From Prevotella sp. UBA2850 (GTDB lineage: Bacteria > Bacteroidota > Bacteroidia > Bacteroidales > Bacteroidaceae), in the NCBI GenBank assembly GCA_002350805.1, contig DEFO01000062.1, positions 48,666 to 112,665 of the forward strand: a stretch of 64,000 nucleotides of DNA, given 5' to 3'. The notes below the pieces were generated by a model, which saw nothing but the letters and a program-made list of their open reading frames with translations, was not told the DNA's origin and did not search any database. Shown piece by piece: positions 25,301 to 34,383 of the stretch. The position numbers and the translations under genes are program-made. How positions within the stretch are numbered: position 1 is the first letter of the stretch; each line of letters begins with the position of its first letter.

Positions 25301-27953
25301 GCTCTACGACAAGTCGCTCGAGCAGTTGAGAAGTCATCAATGGGATTTCGACCACCGACTCAGACAGAACTTGCCATCGTCGGCATGGGCCATGGGCTAT
25401 ATCTATCGGATAAAAGACACCGAGAGTCCCAAACTGGAGCCACGTGAAGTGGCCGATCTTCACTTCGACCACTTTGGGAATGGCATCTTCGACTTCGGCG
25501 GCTACCGCATTTTGCTTTCTCCCATGAAGGGTGGAGCCATTGAGGGCGGCCGCATAGGAAGGGACATGTCCATAGCACGAGAATCTGCAATGGTCGACAG
25601 CACTACAGGCCAGACAGACGATGGTGCGTCTGCAGACCCCACAAAGCCCAATCAGATGTCACCCCGTACAAACTTCAACGAGACCGCCTTCTTCTACCCG
25701 TCACTCACCACTGATGCCACTGGTCAAATTGCTATTAAGTTCACCCTGCCTGAGGCTGTCACCACCTGGCGTTTCATGGGTTTGGCCCACGACAAAGACC
25801 TGAATATCGGCATGCTTGAGGGCGAGGCCATAGCAGCTAAGACTGTGATGGTTCAACCCAATGTTCCTCGCTTCATCCGTCAGAACGATGAGGCCACCAT
25901 CACTTCACGCATTGCGAACACCACGGCGCACGAGGTGAGCGGGCAGACCTTGCTTGAGCTGATTGACCCTGCCACCGAAAAAGTGGTCTTCAGCCAGCAA
26001 CAACCCTTCCGCATCGGTGCGAATGGCACATCGGCCGTAGCCTACAACCTCTCAGCATTCACTCGTAGTAACAAAGCCTTGAATTCCATGCCACTCATCT
26101 GCCGCATCACGGCAACAGGCAAGGGCTTCAGTGACGGCGAACAGCACTATCTGCCTATTCTGCCCGATGTCGAACAAGTGATGAACACACGTGTCATTAC
26201 TCAACACGAACCCTCAGAAGTGAATGTAGACCTCAAGCAGCTAATCCCGCAGGGCAAGACTCTCGCCTCAGCAGGCTCCCCCACCCTGACCATCGAGTAT
26301 GCCGACAATCCCGCATGGATGATGGTGCAGACATTGCCCGCCGTTGCTGCAGATAAGGCCGACAATGCCATCTCGCTGGCCTCAACCTATTATGCCAACT
26401 CGATTGCCGGCTGGCTGCTCAATTCGAGTCCCGTCATACGCAACACCATCGAGCAGTGGAAACAACACCAGACCAACGGGAATGGAGCATCGCTAACCTC
26501 TGAACTGGAAAAGAACGAGGAACTGAAGAATATCCTACTCGCTGAAACTCCGTGGATGCTCGATGCCGAGAATGAGAGCGACAACATGCGACAACTCACC
26601 GACTACTTCGATGCCGAGGAGCTCGACGGAAAGCTTTCCGCAACCCTCCAGCAGCTGGGCAAGCTCCAGCACAACAACGGCAGCTTCGCATGGATGACAG
26701 GCATGTTCCCATCGGTCTATGCCACTCAGGCCGTAGCCCACATTCTAGCTCGCCAGCAGTCGCTCATTGGTGAGAACAAAAAAGCAGGAACCATCTTCAA
26801 CAAAGCCCTCTCTTTCCTGGGCGAGATGGCAAACAAAGAGATACTGGCCATGCAGAACACCGAGAAAGAGACGGGACGCAAATGCCAACCCTCTGAGTTC
26901 CTCATCGACTATCTCTATGTGCGGGCTCTCATAGGAAGCAATCCCGACGACCTCACACGCTTTGTAGTTGACCGACTGAAGGAGATGACTGCCGACCTTA
27001 CCATTTACGGCAAGGCCACCGCATCGGTGGTACTGGCTCATTTCGGAGAGAAAGACAAGGCCCGTGAATTCCTGGAGAGTATGATTGAGTATTCGGTCTA
27101 TACCGACGAACTAGGCCGCTACTTTGATACACGCCGTGCCTACAGTTCTTGGTTCGACTATAAGATTCCGACGTCAGTGGCTTGCATCGAAGCCATGAAG
27201 CTGGTCGACGGCACTGCTAACCAACAGTACATCGAACAGATGCAGCGTTGGCTGTTGCAAGAAAAGCGCACCCAGGCATGGGACACACCCATCAACAGTG
27301 TCAATGCTGCCTATGCTTTCTTGAAAGACAACTTGACATCACTTGAGCAGAATGGGCAGCCAGCACAGATTGCCATCGACGGAAAGCCCTTACAGACCTC
27401 CGCCCAAACCACCGGTCTAGGCTATGTCAAGTCCACCGAGAATGCTGCCGGCAAAGACTTGCTCACGGTGCGCAAAACGTCACCTGGAACCTCTTGGGGA
27501 GCCGTCTACGCACGTTTCTATCAGTCTGTGGCCGATATCGAGGCCTCGCAAGAGGGACTCTCTATCAAACGCGAGGTCGTGAGCATCAATGGCAAGCCTG
27601 TCAGCAACCAGCAGGGAGCAGTAGCCCTTCAAGTGGGCGACCGTATAACCATGCGCATCGTCATCACTGCCAATCGCGACTACGACTTCGTACAAGTGAC
27701 CGACAAACGAGCTGCCTGTCTCGAACCGGTAAGTCAGATTAGCGGTTATCGGAAAGGATGCTATGTATCTCCGCGCGACAATGTCACAAACTACTTCTTC
27801 GACATGCTGCCCAAGGGGAAGCGCGAGATGGAAACTGACTACTATGTAGACCGTCCAGGTACCTACCAAAGTGGAACCGTCACGGTGCAATGTGCCTATG
27901 CCCCTGCTTTCTCAGCCCGCGACAAAGCCATTACATTCAAAGTGGAAAAATGA
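22389..27953 (+). CDS. Alpha-2-macroglobulin-family protein, thioester-less (paralogue 1)
   Basis: A giant exported protein of about 1854 residues with a signal peptide ending near VTAQS. The order is: a 300-residue helical Bacteroidetes-type N-terminal region, MG domains with the MG2 signature TDRAIYRPGQKVHVAA (about 23947), a variable bait-like linker (about 25515-25680), NFNETAFFYPSLTTDATGQ opening the A2M domain, then a helical TED-like domain and a receptor-binding-like C-terminus. No CxEQ thioester motif exists anywhere, so covalent trapping is unlikely. Such proteins are thought to protect against proteases or to support envelope integrity. It shares its layout with the gene at 40723. 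Pbp1C, a frequent partner elsewhere, is not adjacent. Confidence 0.9.
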   Translation: MLKTQPAIANRRSLMLTMALIMWLMLTPCVVTAQSLQQMWIDVEDARHADKPKTEIEYLDKIIKKASKEKAYGHLMRAELMTIQAKNAISPDSLEPAFFRLVEKAEAQKDKLLRAVYHAVVGKVINSSPEASSLSEKKASYYFDIALADPMLLSKTKSSKYQPLVVMGNDGNIYDHDLLSTIALEAKRPQVMRDCYNQQPKRRKAALMATLETFNREVHYNYYRKYGGIPIISQLDSLMTQYGDLPECGEVAICKWKIMDHAYEVSDQQKYEFLQQAISRWGNYSRIDILRNALDELERPLLEVVQGYEYVLPGKPKFVRMPQMKGISHLKVEITRVNIGKETQYSLFGKTYWNMLEKYAVKGSHKVLLDKHYEQRPTYEIFSDSLWIEGMPAGVYFIDYITDNHRLDTIHNYLHVTDIALLMQPLPNNGARLAVLNSTTGQPMANAHIDLRDKYGAKNAKFVTVNCDSNAETVVDGRANKGVYFAYTDDDWGYREQEFKNTFRYWGKVDDEQFVNLFTDRAIYRPGQKVHVAAISVNNTSGIKTTVASGRIIELTLVNAQGKTIEKRMVETDSYGTAHTDFQLPEKGLNGTYKVTAGSRESVSFQVEEYKRPTFYVEIEKPTITYQDGDTLTLVGKARTYSGMSVQGAKVSYRVERSQAYFWWRQYPHTNNKTILTEKTVTTDGNGVFTMRVPISLPSGTSRNEYYNFKVTAEVTDLGGETRNSQCVLPLGSRPRNFHVEMPEKVLRDSLPNVTFTLLNAMGQPVADRVQYTVERLSNPRQVIATRTVDSNMPVAITSTTTPLPSGVYRLVAICGSDTLTKKMTVFSLNDTKPVAPTNDWFYVSSNEFPREGKPVYVQVGSSDNVHILYTVLSGEKVVDMGHLDLNNAVKTLSFVYQEEYQEGINIAMSWVKDTVFYHHEATIKRPLPEKKLKMEWTTFRDKLIPGQTETWTLRVRQSNGKPARAQLLATLYDKSLEQLRSHQWDFDHRLRQNLPSSAWAMGYIYRIKDTESPKLEPREVADLHFDHFGNGIFDFGGYRILLSPMKGGAIEGGRIGRDMSIARESAMVDSTTGQTDDGASADPTKPNQMSPRTNFNETAFFYPSLTTDATGQIAIKFTLPEAVTTWRFMGLAHDKDLNIGMLEGEAIAAKTVMVQPNVPRFIRQNDEATITSRIANTTAHEVSGQTLLELIDPATEKVVFSQQQPFRIGANGTSAVAYNLSAFTRSNKALNSMPLICRITATGKGFSDGEQHYLPILPDVEQVMNTRVITQHEPSEVNVDLKQLIPQGKTLASAGSPTLTIEYADNPAWMMVQTLPAVAADKADNAISLASTYYANSIAGWLLNSSPVIRNTIEQWKQHQTNGNGASLTSELEKNEELKNILLAETPWMLDAENESDNMRQLTDYFDAEELDGKLSATLQQLGKLQHNNGSFAWMTGMFPSVYATQAVAHILARQQSLIGENKKAGTIFNKALSFLGEMANKEILAMQNTEKETGRKCQPSEFLIDYLYVRALIGSNPDDLTRFVVDRLKEMTADLTIYGKATASVVLAHFGEKDKAREFLESMIEYSVYTDELGRYFDTRRAYSSWFDYKIPTSVACIEAMKLVDGTANQQYIEQMQRWLLQEKRTQAWDTPINSVNAAYAFLKDNLTSLEQNGQPAQIAIDGKPLQTSAQTTGLGYVKSTENAAGKDLLTVRKTSPGTSWGAVYARFYQSVADIEASQEGLSIKREVVSINGKPVSNQQGAVALQVGDRITMRIVITANRDYDFVQVTDKRAACLEPVSQISGYRKGCYVSPRDNVTNYFFDMLPKGKREMETDYYVDRPGTYQSGTVTVQCAYAPAFSARDKAITFKVEK

Positions 27954-27984
27954 ATCTAGGGATAAAACAAAGCTAACCAAAGAA

Positions 27985-28037
27985 AAGAGTGAAGGTGAAC
28001 AAAAGAGCAGACATTTCTCCTGTTCACCTTCACTCTT
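27985..28037 (+). terminator. Terminator after alpha-2-macroglobulin 1
   Basis: A 17-bp perfect inverted repeat, AAGAGTGAAGGTGAACA (27985-28001) and its complement (28021-28037), starts 32 bases after the stop. Confidence 0.8.
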
Positions 28038-28096
28038 ACATAAAGAACCCTTCTGGAGTATGATAGCAGTGATATAGAGGAATCAATGCGCGACTA

Positions 28097-28510
28097 TCAC
28101 ATTTCCAGTTCTCTCTCCTTTGATCTCTTTTTGTGCCTTCTGAGCATGACAACACCGATAATGATGGGGATAAGAGCCACTATCAGAATAAGAAAAGCAA
28201 AGGCCCCTCCAAAGATAGTAGCGAAACCACCCTGACGAATGATGGGTTGGGGATAAAGCTCGCCGATGATAGAGTCTGGCACTCCTGCATCATACAGCGA
28301 GTCGATAACAGGCAGGTTCTTCTCATATTCCGCCCACTCAGCCTCATTTTTATTACCGCCCTCTACGTCGAGCACGACACTAGTGACGCCAATGATGATG
28401 GCACACACAGCCAACATTACTCCAACAGCCAGCAACAAACAGCCGCATCCGCGATTGAATGAGCCATTCCCCTTCGGTTGGCGGGGTGATGATTCTCGGG
28501 TCGATTCCAT
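28097..28510 (-). CDS. Small two-helix membrane protein, unknown
   Basis: A 137-residue protein with a Ser/Pro/Gly-rich cytoplasmic start and a CGC motif just before membrane helix 1 (about 22-47). A 45-residue soluble loop carrying acidic residues and NLPVIDSLYDAGVPDSII follows, then helix 2 (about 96-121), then a basic tail (RRHKKRSKERELEM). I do not recognise the family. It lies 80 bases after the acyl-CoA synthetase stop on the same strand, but a hairpin (28551-28581) separates them, so it may be read weakly from upstream or from an unseen promoter. Codon use is ordinary. Confidence 0.6.
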   Translation of the reverse strand: MESTRESSPRQPKGNGSFNRGCGCLLLAVGVMLAVCAIIIGVTSVVLDVEGGNKNEAEWAEYEKNLPVIDSLYDAGVPDSIIGELYPQPIIRQGGFATIFGGAFAFLILIVALIPIIIGVVMLRRHKKRSKERELEM

Positions 28511-28550
28511 AGTTTGGTTTTTGATGGTTTGATGGGTGAAAACAATAAAG

Positions 28551-28581
28551 GTGTCAGAGGCACAGCACGTACCTCTGACAC
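28551..28581 (-). terminator. Terminator of the acyl-CoA synthetase gene
   Basis: GTGTCAGAGG (28551-28560) pairs with CCTCTGACAC (28572-28581). On the minus strand a T-rich stretch (CTTTATTGTTTTC) follows. Confidence 0.85.
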
Positions 28582-28590
28582 GCAGATTGG

Positions 28591-30651
28591 TTATTTCTCA
28601 ATGAGGATACGGGCATCGACGGCGATGACCTCCTTGTCGGTGGCCAGCAGCGGGTTGATGTCCATCTCCTTGATTTCTGTGGCGAAACGGAGAAGTGTGG
28701 AGAGGCGTACGATAATCTCAGCATACTTCTGCTCGTTGATGCCTTTCTGTCCACGCGTACCTTTAATAATCTTGTAGCCGCGCAGAGAATGAATCATAGA
28801 GTATGCCTCGGCATATGACAGCGGGGCCAAACCAGCCGACACATCCTTGAGCACCTCGACGAAGATACCTCCCAGTCCGCAGAGCACCACATGACCGAAA
28901 CGCTGCTCGTATTTGGCACCAATAAACACCTCAGTACCCGAAATCATCTTCTGCACCATAATGGCGGTGGCATCTGGAATCTGCATCATACGGTCAAATT
29001 CTAAAGCAAGGTGCTCGTCGCTACGTACGTTGAGGGCCACTCCGCCCACATCACTCTTATGCACAGGACCAACAACCTTGGCCACCACAGGATAACCTAC
29101 CTTGTTGGCAAACTCTATGAGCTGCTCTTTCGACTCGCTTACCATCTCGGGAACCATAGGTATGCCGGCACAGTTGAACAACTGGCGTACGATATCAGGC
29201 GATACATAACCATTCTCGTGGATACCACCAATGATCTCACGAATCTTGGGCACATCAACACCAAAGAGTTCAATCTCGGAAGCGGCAGGTTGCGGGGTCT
29301 TCATCACCTGAGTGAGAGCAGTGGCCAGTGTCACCTCGTCGCTGAAGTTGACATGACCTTTCTTCAGGAACTCCTCTACCTCAGGACCTGCCGTATTGAG
29401 ACATGGCAGCACAGGGAAGATGGGTTTCTTGCTCTCAAGAATCTTCTTGTGTAGTACATCGTAGGTCTCCCACAACTGTACGAGACCTGGCGTACCGAAA
29501 ATCACAGCAATGGCATCAATATTGTCGAACTCATTGTTACAATAGTCAAGGCATATACCCAGATGCTCGGGAGTACCGGTAGCTAGGATGTCGATAGGAT
29601 TGGCCACAGAAGAACCGGGGAATAGCTTCTCTTTCAGCTCAACAGCTTTCGGTCCCTCTATCTTCGGAACATTCAGTCCGCCCTTTGACAGTGCATCGGT
29701 GAGCATCACACCGGGGCCGCCAGCATGTGTAACGATGGCGAAATTCTTACCCGTGAGCTTGGGCAGTGTGAAGATACATCCCACGGTGGTAAGCTCCTCA
29801 CGTGAGAAACAACGCACAATACCTGCCTTACGGAACAAAGCCTCTACGGCTGAGTCGCTGCTGGCGATGGCTCCGGTATGGCTGCTGGCTGCTCGGCTAC
29901 CTGCCGACGACGAGCCAGCCTTGATGGCAGCGATGCGGCACCCCTTGCGGATGAGTGAAGAGGCATGGAACAACAGTTTGTCGGGATTAGAAATATTCTC
30001 GATGTAAAGCAGTTTCACATGTGAGTCGCGCTCTGCATCGAAGTTCTCATCCATATATTGCAGCACATCCTCAATACCTATTTGCTTGCCGTTACCTATG
30101 GACCACACGCTGTTGAACTGCAGTCCCTTGATGACAGCTGACTCCAGAATGAACACGGCTGTGGCTCCCGAGCCTGAGATAAAGTCGGCACCCTTGGGAT
30201 TGAGGTTGGGAATGGGTTTGGTGAACACCGAGTGATGGTGGTTGTTCAACAGGCCGATACAGTTGGGACCTATGAGAGCGGCATCATATTTCTCGCAAGT
30301 GTCAAGAATCTGCTGCTCGAAGACAGCACCTTCGTGGGTCTCCTCGCCGAATCCGGCTGAAAGGATGATGAAGGCACGCACACCTTTGTCGCGGGCGAGT
30401 AGTTCCACACTGTCGGGACAGAACCGGGCGGGGATGACCAGAATGGCTAGGTCGGTGGGAGGTAGTTCGCTGGCATCGTGGAACACCTTGATGCCCTGCA
30501 CCTCGTCTTCCTTGGGGTTAACTACACGAAGTGTGCCCTGATAGCCTCCGCTGATGAGGTTGCGCACCACGGCGCCACCGGGTTTGTGAACGTTGTTAGA
30601 GCCGCCAATGACGACGATACTCTCGGGGTTTAACAGTTGTTGGTTGATCAT
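28591..30651 (-). CDS. Acyl-CoA synthetase (NDP-forming), fused alpha and beta parts
   Basis: A 686-residue cytoplasmic enzyme of the ADP-forming acetate:CoA ligase family. It makes ATP from acyl-CoA (or the reverse), a route to acetate or other acids in fermenters. The domains are CoA-binding (about 5-130, GGSNNVHKPGGAV), two CoA-ligase domains (about 145-450) with the phospho-accepting His258 in SSHTGAIASSD, and a C-terminal ATP-grasp (about 470-686) with VAKVVGPVHKSDVGGV and EMDINPLLA. This is the order of the fused one-chain form. Substrate preference cannot be told. It is a single-gene unit with a terminator; no consensus promoter was found upstream. Confidence 0.92.
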   Translation of the reverse strand: MINQQLLNPESIVVIGGSNNVHKPGGAVVRNLISGGYQGTLRVVNPKEDEVQGIKVFHDASELPPTDLAILVIPARFCPDSVELLARDKGVRAFIILSAGFGEETHEGAVFEQQILDTCEKYDAALIGPNCIGLLNNHHHSVFTKPIPNLNPKGADFISGSGATAVFILESAVIKGLQFNSVWSIGNGKQIGIEDVLQYMDENFDAERDSHVKLLYIENISNPDKLLFHASSLIRKGCRIAAIKAGSSSAGSRAASSHTGAIASSDSAVEALFRKAGIVRCFSREELTTVGCIFTLPKLTGKNFAIVTHAGGPGVMLTDALSKGGLNVPKIEGPKAVELKEKLFPGSSVANPIDILATGTPEHLGICLDYCNNEFDNIDAIAVIFGTPGLVQLWETYDVLHKKILESKKPIFPVLPCLNTAGPEVEEFLKKGHVNFSDEVTLATALTQVMKTPQPAASEIELFGVDVPKIREIIGGIHENGYVSPDIVRQLFNCAGIPMVPEMVSESKEQLIEFANKVGYPVVAKVVGPVHKSDVGGVALNVRSDEHLALEFDRMMQIPDATAIMVQKMISGTEVFIGAKYEQRFGHVVLCGLGGIFVEVLKDVSAGLAPLSYAEAYSMIHSLRGYKIIKGTRGQKGINEQKYAEIIVRLSTLLRFATEIKEMDINPLLATDKEVIAVDARILIEK

Positions 30652-30803
30652 AGTAATTGTTCTAAGTTTTTATTTAAGTTTAAATGATTCTATATGGTTT
30701 GGGGAGTTGAGGGAGAATCTGAGGAATCTGAGGAATCTGAATCTTCTGAATTTTCAGAGTATCCTGAGGAATCAGGAATTCCGGACCTTCCGGATTCTCT
30801 CAC

Positions 30804-32867
30804 CTATCTGTTTCCTCTAAACTCCTTGAGCACATCACACTTCGACACATAATCGCTCATAGGATGGCTTTCGTAGAGCGACAGCAACTTGCTCAAGTCG
30901 CGGTATTGCCTGCTCTGCGGGCGCACCTTCTTATAATACTTAAATTCCGTTTCATCCCACTCCTCATCATACCAGAGGTCGGTAGGTATGTAGCCCATAG
31001 CATAGAGAGCTTTCTCCTTCAGCAGGAAGTTGTTGCTCTGGGCGGCGCGCTCCAGATAGTCGTACGCCAATGACACAAAGTCGCGCTCGCCGACACGGGC
31101 TGAGTCGCAGACGCTCTTGCCATAGTGGGTGAGGAACCAGCAGTCACCCATATAACTGGCCTGAAACAGACGCACAGCATAGTCGTAGGCCAGTTGCAAA
31201 CAAGTCTCCTTGTCGGCCACCGACATCTTGTGCTCCAAGGCATTCATCTCGTTGACGAAATCTATTTTCTTGTTGCTCGTCAGATGGGTTCTCTTAGGCA
31301 TGTCCGACATCTCTTTCAACTGGCTTTTGCGCCACTGCTCAGTGGTGAACGAGCGCTTGGCCATATACTCGCAGATGTTCTGTCCGTCCAGGAAGGTGAG
31401 CGGCACTTTCTTCAGATAATCCAAGGCTTTGTTCCACTCCATTCTCGAGATATACTTCGTGCCAATCAGGTCGTTCAGGTAGTCCTCATTACGGTAGATG
31501 TAACGCAAGAGATACTGTTCCAGTTCGTTGTCGGTTCTCTTCTTGGTAAAGGTGAGATAACGCTCTACGGCCTGCGGCCCCTTTTGGTCGAGTCGCACGA
31601 AGGTATAGTCGCTGTAATGTGGGTTCCATTCATAGTCGGGCTGGCTGCCTACAACATCGCCAAAATGACTGTCCACATAGCCAAAGAGGGCAATGCCTAT
31701 CTCTGGGCGCTGCCACTGGTCATACTTGTCGGCTAAGACCTCGAAGATGGTGCGCTCAGCCACCTCATTATAATGGTAGTTCCAGGTCTCCTGGGTGGGA
31801 TTGTCTTCCTTGTTCTTCAGCCGGAGCCACTTCAGTTCGCCTGCCACATAGTCGTCGAAGGCTTTGCCTGGCCGGGCATTGGCCGACGAGATGTAGAAGC
31901 GGATGGCACGGGCATTGTCCTTCATTCGCTGTGTACCCTCCATCTTCACGGCCTCGTCGATGTATTTCTGGGCTTTCTGTCGACTGCCGAACATATACTC
32001 CATCCAAGCAGCTGCAGCCTTCCAAAGGGCAGGCTGCCGGCTCTTGGTGGCAGCCTCGTTGGCTAGTTTGATGAAGCTGTTCACTCCCTTACGATACGAG
32101 TCGACCAGCGGCTGCGGGTCGTAGGGGTTGTCGGCCTCGCTAAGGGTGGTCTGGGCATCGTTCACATAGTTCTGAACCAGCCATGGCAGTGCGGGCGAGT
32201 TGATATTCTGGTCGTACACTTTCTTGATTCCCTCGTACGAGAGGTTGTTATACATGCAGTAGCGGATGCTGGTCATGTCGCCCTGCTCAGCAAAAATCTC
32301 ACAGGCCTTGTCTTGCTGACCCGTGTGACAGAGCGCTCCGGCATAGATATTACGCATCATGTCGCGGTAGACAGAATTGGGCAGCTTCTGCTGCCACTCA
32401 TTCCAAAAGCCTATATTCTCTTGATGCAGTCCGAGTATCATGTTACAGCGCATCACCAACAGAGCATTCTGACTACGCAGACGGCTGCGCAAGGCGGTCT
32501 GTGCACTGGCTTTCATGGCCCGCAGCCGAGCCTTATATTTCACCATCTGCTCTTTGGTGGGATAGTCCCAAGGATCGCTCAGCTGCTCGCAGATGCCGTT
32601 GGCATACTCGTTGAGCAACCTCACATAGTTCACCATCTGCTTGTCGCCCTTGCGCTGAGCATAACCGAGCAGGGCCTCGTAGTCAAATCTCGTCACCTCC
32701 CCGTTAGTGTAAGCAGCCCAGTTCTGGTTGCTGCGCTCCTCAAAGTGGGTACTCAGGTCGCGGCTATAAACGCTGAAAAGATAATAGTCGTGAAACGCAG
32801 GAATAGCACAGGCCATGACTTGCATGGCCACGGCAATCAGTAAGCTACTCATCAAAAATCTTCTCAT
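30804..32867 (-). CDS. Exported helical-repeat protein, unknown
   Basis: A 687-residue protein with a signal peptide (residues 1-20, possible lipobox MACA with Cys at 20), then an almost fully alpha-helical solenoid with TPR-like spacing, for example GALCHTGQQDKACEIFAEQGD (about 180-200) and TTEQWRKSQLKEM. There is no catalytic motif and I do not recognise a named family. Its start overlaps the end of the upstream lipoprotein gene by 23 bases. The two are therefore almost surely translated together, in an operon headed by the peroxiredoxin gene. A shared envelope role is an inference from this linkage. Confidence 0.72.
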   Translation of the reverse strand: MRRFLMSSLLIAVAMQVMACAIPAFHDYYLFSVYSRDLSTHFEERSNQNWAAYTNGEVTRFDYEALLGYAQRKGDKQMVNYVRLLNEYANGICEQLSDPWDYPTKEQMVKYKARLRAMKASAQTALRSRLRSQNALLVMRCNMILGLHQENIGFWNEWQQKLPNSVYRDMMRNIYAGALCHTGQQDKACEIFAEQGDMTSIRYCMYNNLSYEGIKKVYDQNINSPALPWLVQNYVNDAQTTLSEADNPYDPQPLVDSYRKGVNSFIKLANEAATKSRQPALWKAAAAWMEYMFGSRQKAQKYIDEAVKMEGTQRMKDNARAIRFYISSANARPGKAFDDYVAGELKWLRLKNKEDNPTQETWNYHYNEVAERTIFEVLADKYDQWQRPEIGIALFGYVDSHFGDVVGSQPDYEWNPHYSDYTFVRLDQKGPQAVERYLTFTKKRTDNELEQYLLRYIYRNEDYLNDLIGTKYISRMEWNKALDYLKKVPLTFLDGQNICEYMAKRSFTTEQWRKSQLKEMSDMPKRTHLTSNKKIDFVNEMNALEHKMSVADKETCLQLAYDYAVRLFQASYMGDCWFLTHYGKSVCDSARVGERDFVSLAYDYLERAAQSNNFLLKEKALYAMGYIPTDLWYDEEWDETEFKYYKKVRPQSRQYRDLSKLLSLYESHPMSDYVSKCDVLKEFRGNR

Positions 32868-33810
32868 AGTCTTCTTTTTTGAAATGATTCAACAACTGAT
32901 GGTCTAAATGATATAAAGTAACCCGGCTGCCCAGGTCTTTCCTCTCTTTTTCCACAGCCTCCTTCACCCTCACAATGTCATCGGCTGTGCATTGCCAGTG
33001 TATCAGTGTGTCTCCTTTCAGTTTGCACTGCTCGTCGACGCTGTTGTAGGCAATGTGCCGGAACGTATCGTGGTGAAACATCACCTTCCACTCGAACAGC
33101 GGGTAAGCCGCCGTCAAAGGCAGCTGGTAGTCAGAAAGGTAACGCATATAAGGTGCCACATCACGCATATCAAGAATGGGATTGTGGTCGGAGCGTCGCG
33201 TCACATCACCGGTATTATAGAGCATCAACACACCCTCGTCGACGGGCGGAGGAGGCATACGCAACTGATGCAGGCGGATGGTAGCCGACAAGGCGATGCC
33301 GTGTTTTCTCAATTCGGTGCGCATCTGCTGCAACAGGTCGTAGAAGCGCTCTCGAGAGCGAAGGGTGTAGTCGCAGTCTATCTGAACCTCCTTCACGGGT
33401 CCGATGTCATTGGTCTCCGACATTTGCAGTACCCGCTTCACTATCTTTGCAGCCAGTCCGGCGGTTTTCTGCCACAGACAGTTCTCCACGATGAACACCG
33501 TTGGAACCACCTCTACCCCATCGGGCTGTTGCGCGGCGAAAGTGCAAGTACCCACGGGCACCACCTGGTGTTGTTCGTTGATGGCCACATCGAAGTAGCG
33601 CAAATACAGCCGGCCAATGTGATGCTGCCTGAGAAAAGCCAACTCTGCAGAGTCAGGCTCGAAGGTGGTGCGCCAGTAGTACATAGCGCGGGGTGACGAT
33701 GTCACGCGGCGGGTGGCCGCAGGTGTACACGATGACAAAACCATCAGGCATATTGCCGTTAGCACCATACAGGCCCCAACGTTCGTCCTAGCCCAGTATC
33801 TGCTCGGCAT
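32845..33810 (-). CDS. Lipoprotein with a TIM-barrel-like pattern, unknown
   Basis: A 321-residue protein with a lipoprotein signal (lipobox VLSSC, Cys at 28). After the linker, strand-helix units alternate: IGRLYLRYFDV, VVPTVFIVE, VKEVQIDCDYT, ALSATIRLHQLR, VLMLYNTGD and LTAAYPLFEWK. This pattern suggests a (beta/alpha)8 barrel like those in DUF3142 and distant GH18-type proteins; QIDCDYT could hold active-site acids. No function is claimed. The start at 33810 overlaps the peroxiredoxin stop by 23 bases; an internal Met (33768, just before VLTAIC) would also give a good signal peptide. The 3' end overlaps the next gene. Confidence 0.7.
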   Translation of the reverse strand: MPSRYWARTNVGACMVLTAICLMVLSSCTPAATRRVTSSPRAMYYWRTTFEPDSAELAFLRQHHIGRLYLRYFDVAINEQHQVVPVGTCTFAAQQPDGVEVVPTVFIVENCLWQKTAGLAAKIVKRVLQMSETNDIGPVKEVQIDCDYTLRSRERFYDLLQQMRTELRKHGIALSATIRLHQLRMPPPPVDEGVLMLYNTGDVTRRSDHNPILDMRDVAPYMRYLSDYQLPLTAAYPLFEWKVMFHHDTFRHIAYNSVDEQCKLKGDTLIHWQCTADDIVRVKEAVEKERKDLGSRVTLYHLDHQLLNHFKKEDYEKIFDE

Positions 33811-34237
33811 GTTCCTTCACCTTGATTTGCTTGGGACCAATGACGTCCTCAACGACACCGTTCTCATCGATGATGAAAGTGGTGCGGATAGTGCCCATGT
33901 AGGTGCGGCCGGCCATTTTCTTCTCTCCCCACACACCGAAGGTTTCCACCAGCGTGTGCTCGGTATCAGCAATCAGCGGGAAGGGCAGCTGGTATTTCTC
34001 AATGAAACGGCGGTGCGACTTCTCGTCCTGCACGCTCACGCCCACCACGGCGTAGCCCTTACTCAGCATGCGCTCGTAGTTGTCACGCAGGTTGCAAGCT
34101 TCATTGGTGCAGCCGGGTGTCGAGTCTTTCGGATAGAAATACAACACCAGCTTTTTGCCTTTGAAATCGCTCATCTTGATTTCCTGTCCATTCTCATCAC
34201 GACCGAGAATCTCAGGTGCTTTATCTCCTATTTTCAT
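33788..34237 (-). CDS. bcp: Thioredoxin-dependent thiol peroxidase (Bcp/PrxQ)
   Basis: A 149-residue peroxiredoxin that reduces hydroperoxides with thioredoxin in the cytoplasm. The peroxidatic Cys lies in KDSTPGCTNEAC (about 37-48), and a second Cys five residues on matches the atypical two-Cys BCP pattern. ETFGVWGEKKMAGRTYMGTIRTTF is the usual C-terminal segment. It heads a three-gene overlapping operon with an envelope lipoprotein and a solenoid protein. A minus-strand -7 box TACCTTTG (34276-34269) lies 32 bases upstream. The gene is divergent from the alcohol dehydrogenase gene. Confidence 0.95.
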   Translation of the reverse strand: MKIGDKAPEILGRDENGQEIKMSDFKGKKLVLYFYPKDSTPGCTNEACNLRDNYERMLSKGYAVVGVSVQDEKSHRRFIEKYQLPFPLIADTEHTLVETFGVWGEKKMAGRTYMGTIRTTFIIDENGVVEDVIGPKQIKVKEHAEQILG

Positions 34238-34328
34238 TTCCTATGCGTTAGTTTTAAGATAACCTTTGCAAAGGTAAATAATTTATTTGATAAATGAAAC
34301 ATCTGACGTAAAATAAATGTCTTTTCTT

Positions 34329-34359
34329 TTTGGCATTTACGAGAATCGTTGTATCTTTG
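34329..34359 (+). promoter_or_regulatory. Promoter for the alcohol dehydrogenase-symporter operon
   Basis: TTTG 34329-34332, a 19-base spacer, TATCTTTG 34352-34359; the start codon is at 34384. Confidence 0.78.
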
Positions 34360-34383
34360 CGAAAACTTTTTATACCTATCAAC

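Noticed and set aside
25860..26900. Thioester site in the alpha-2-macroglobulin
   Set aside because: No CxEQ motif is present in either paralogue; the TED-like domain is helical but lacks the reactive Cys.
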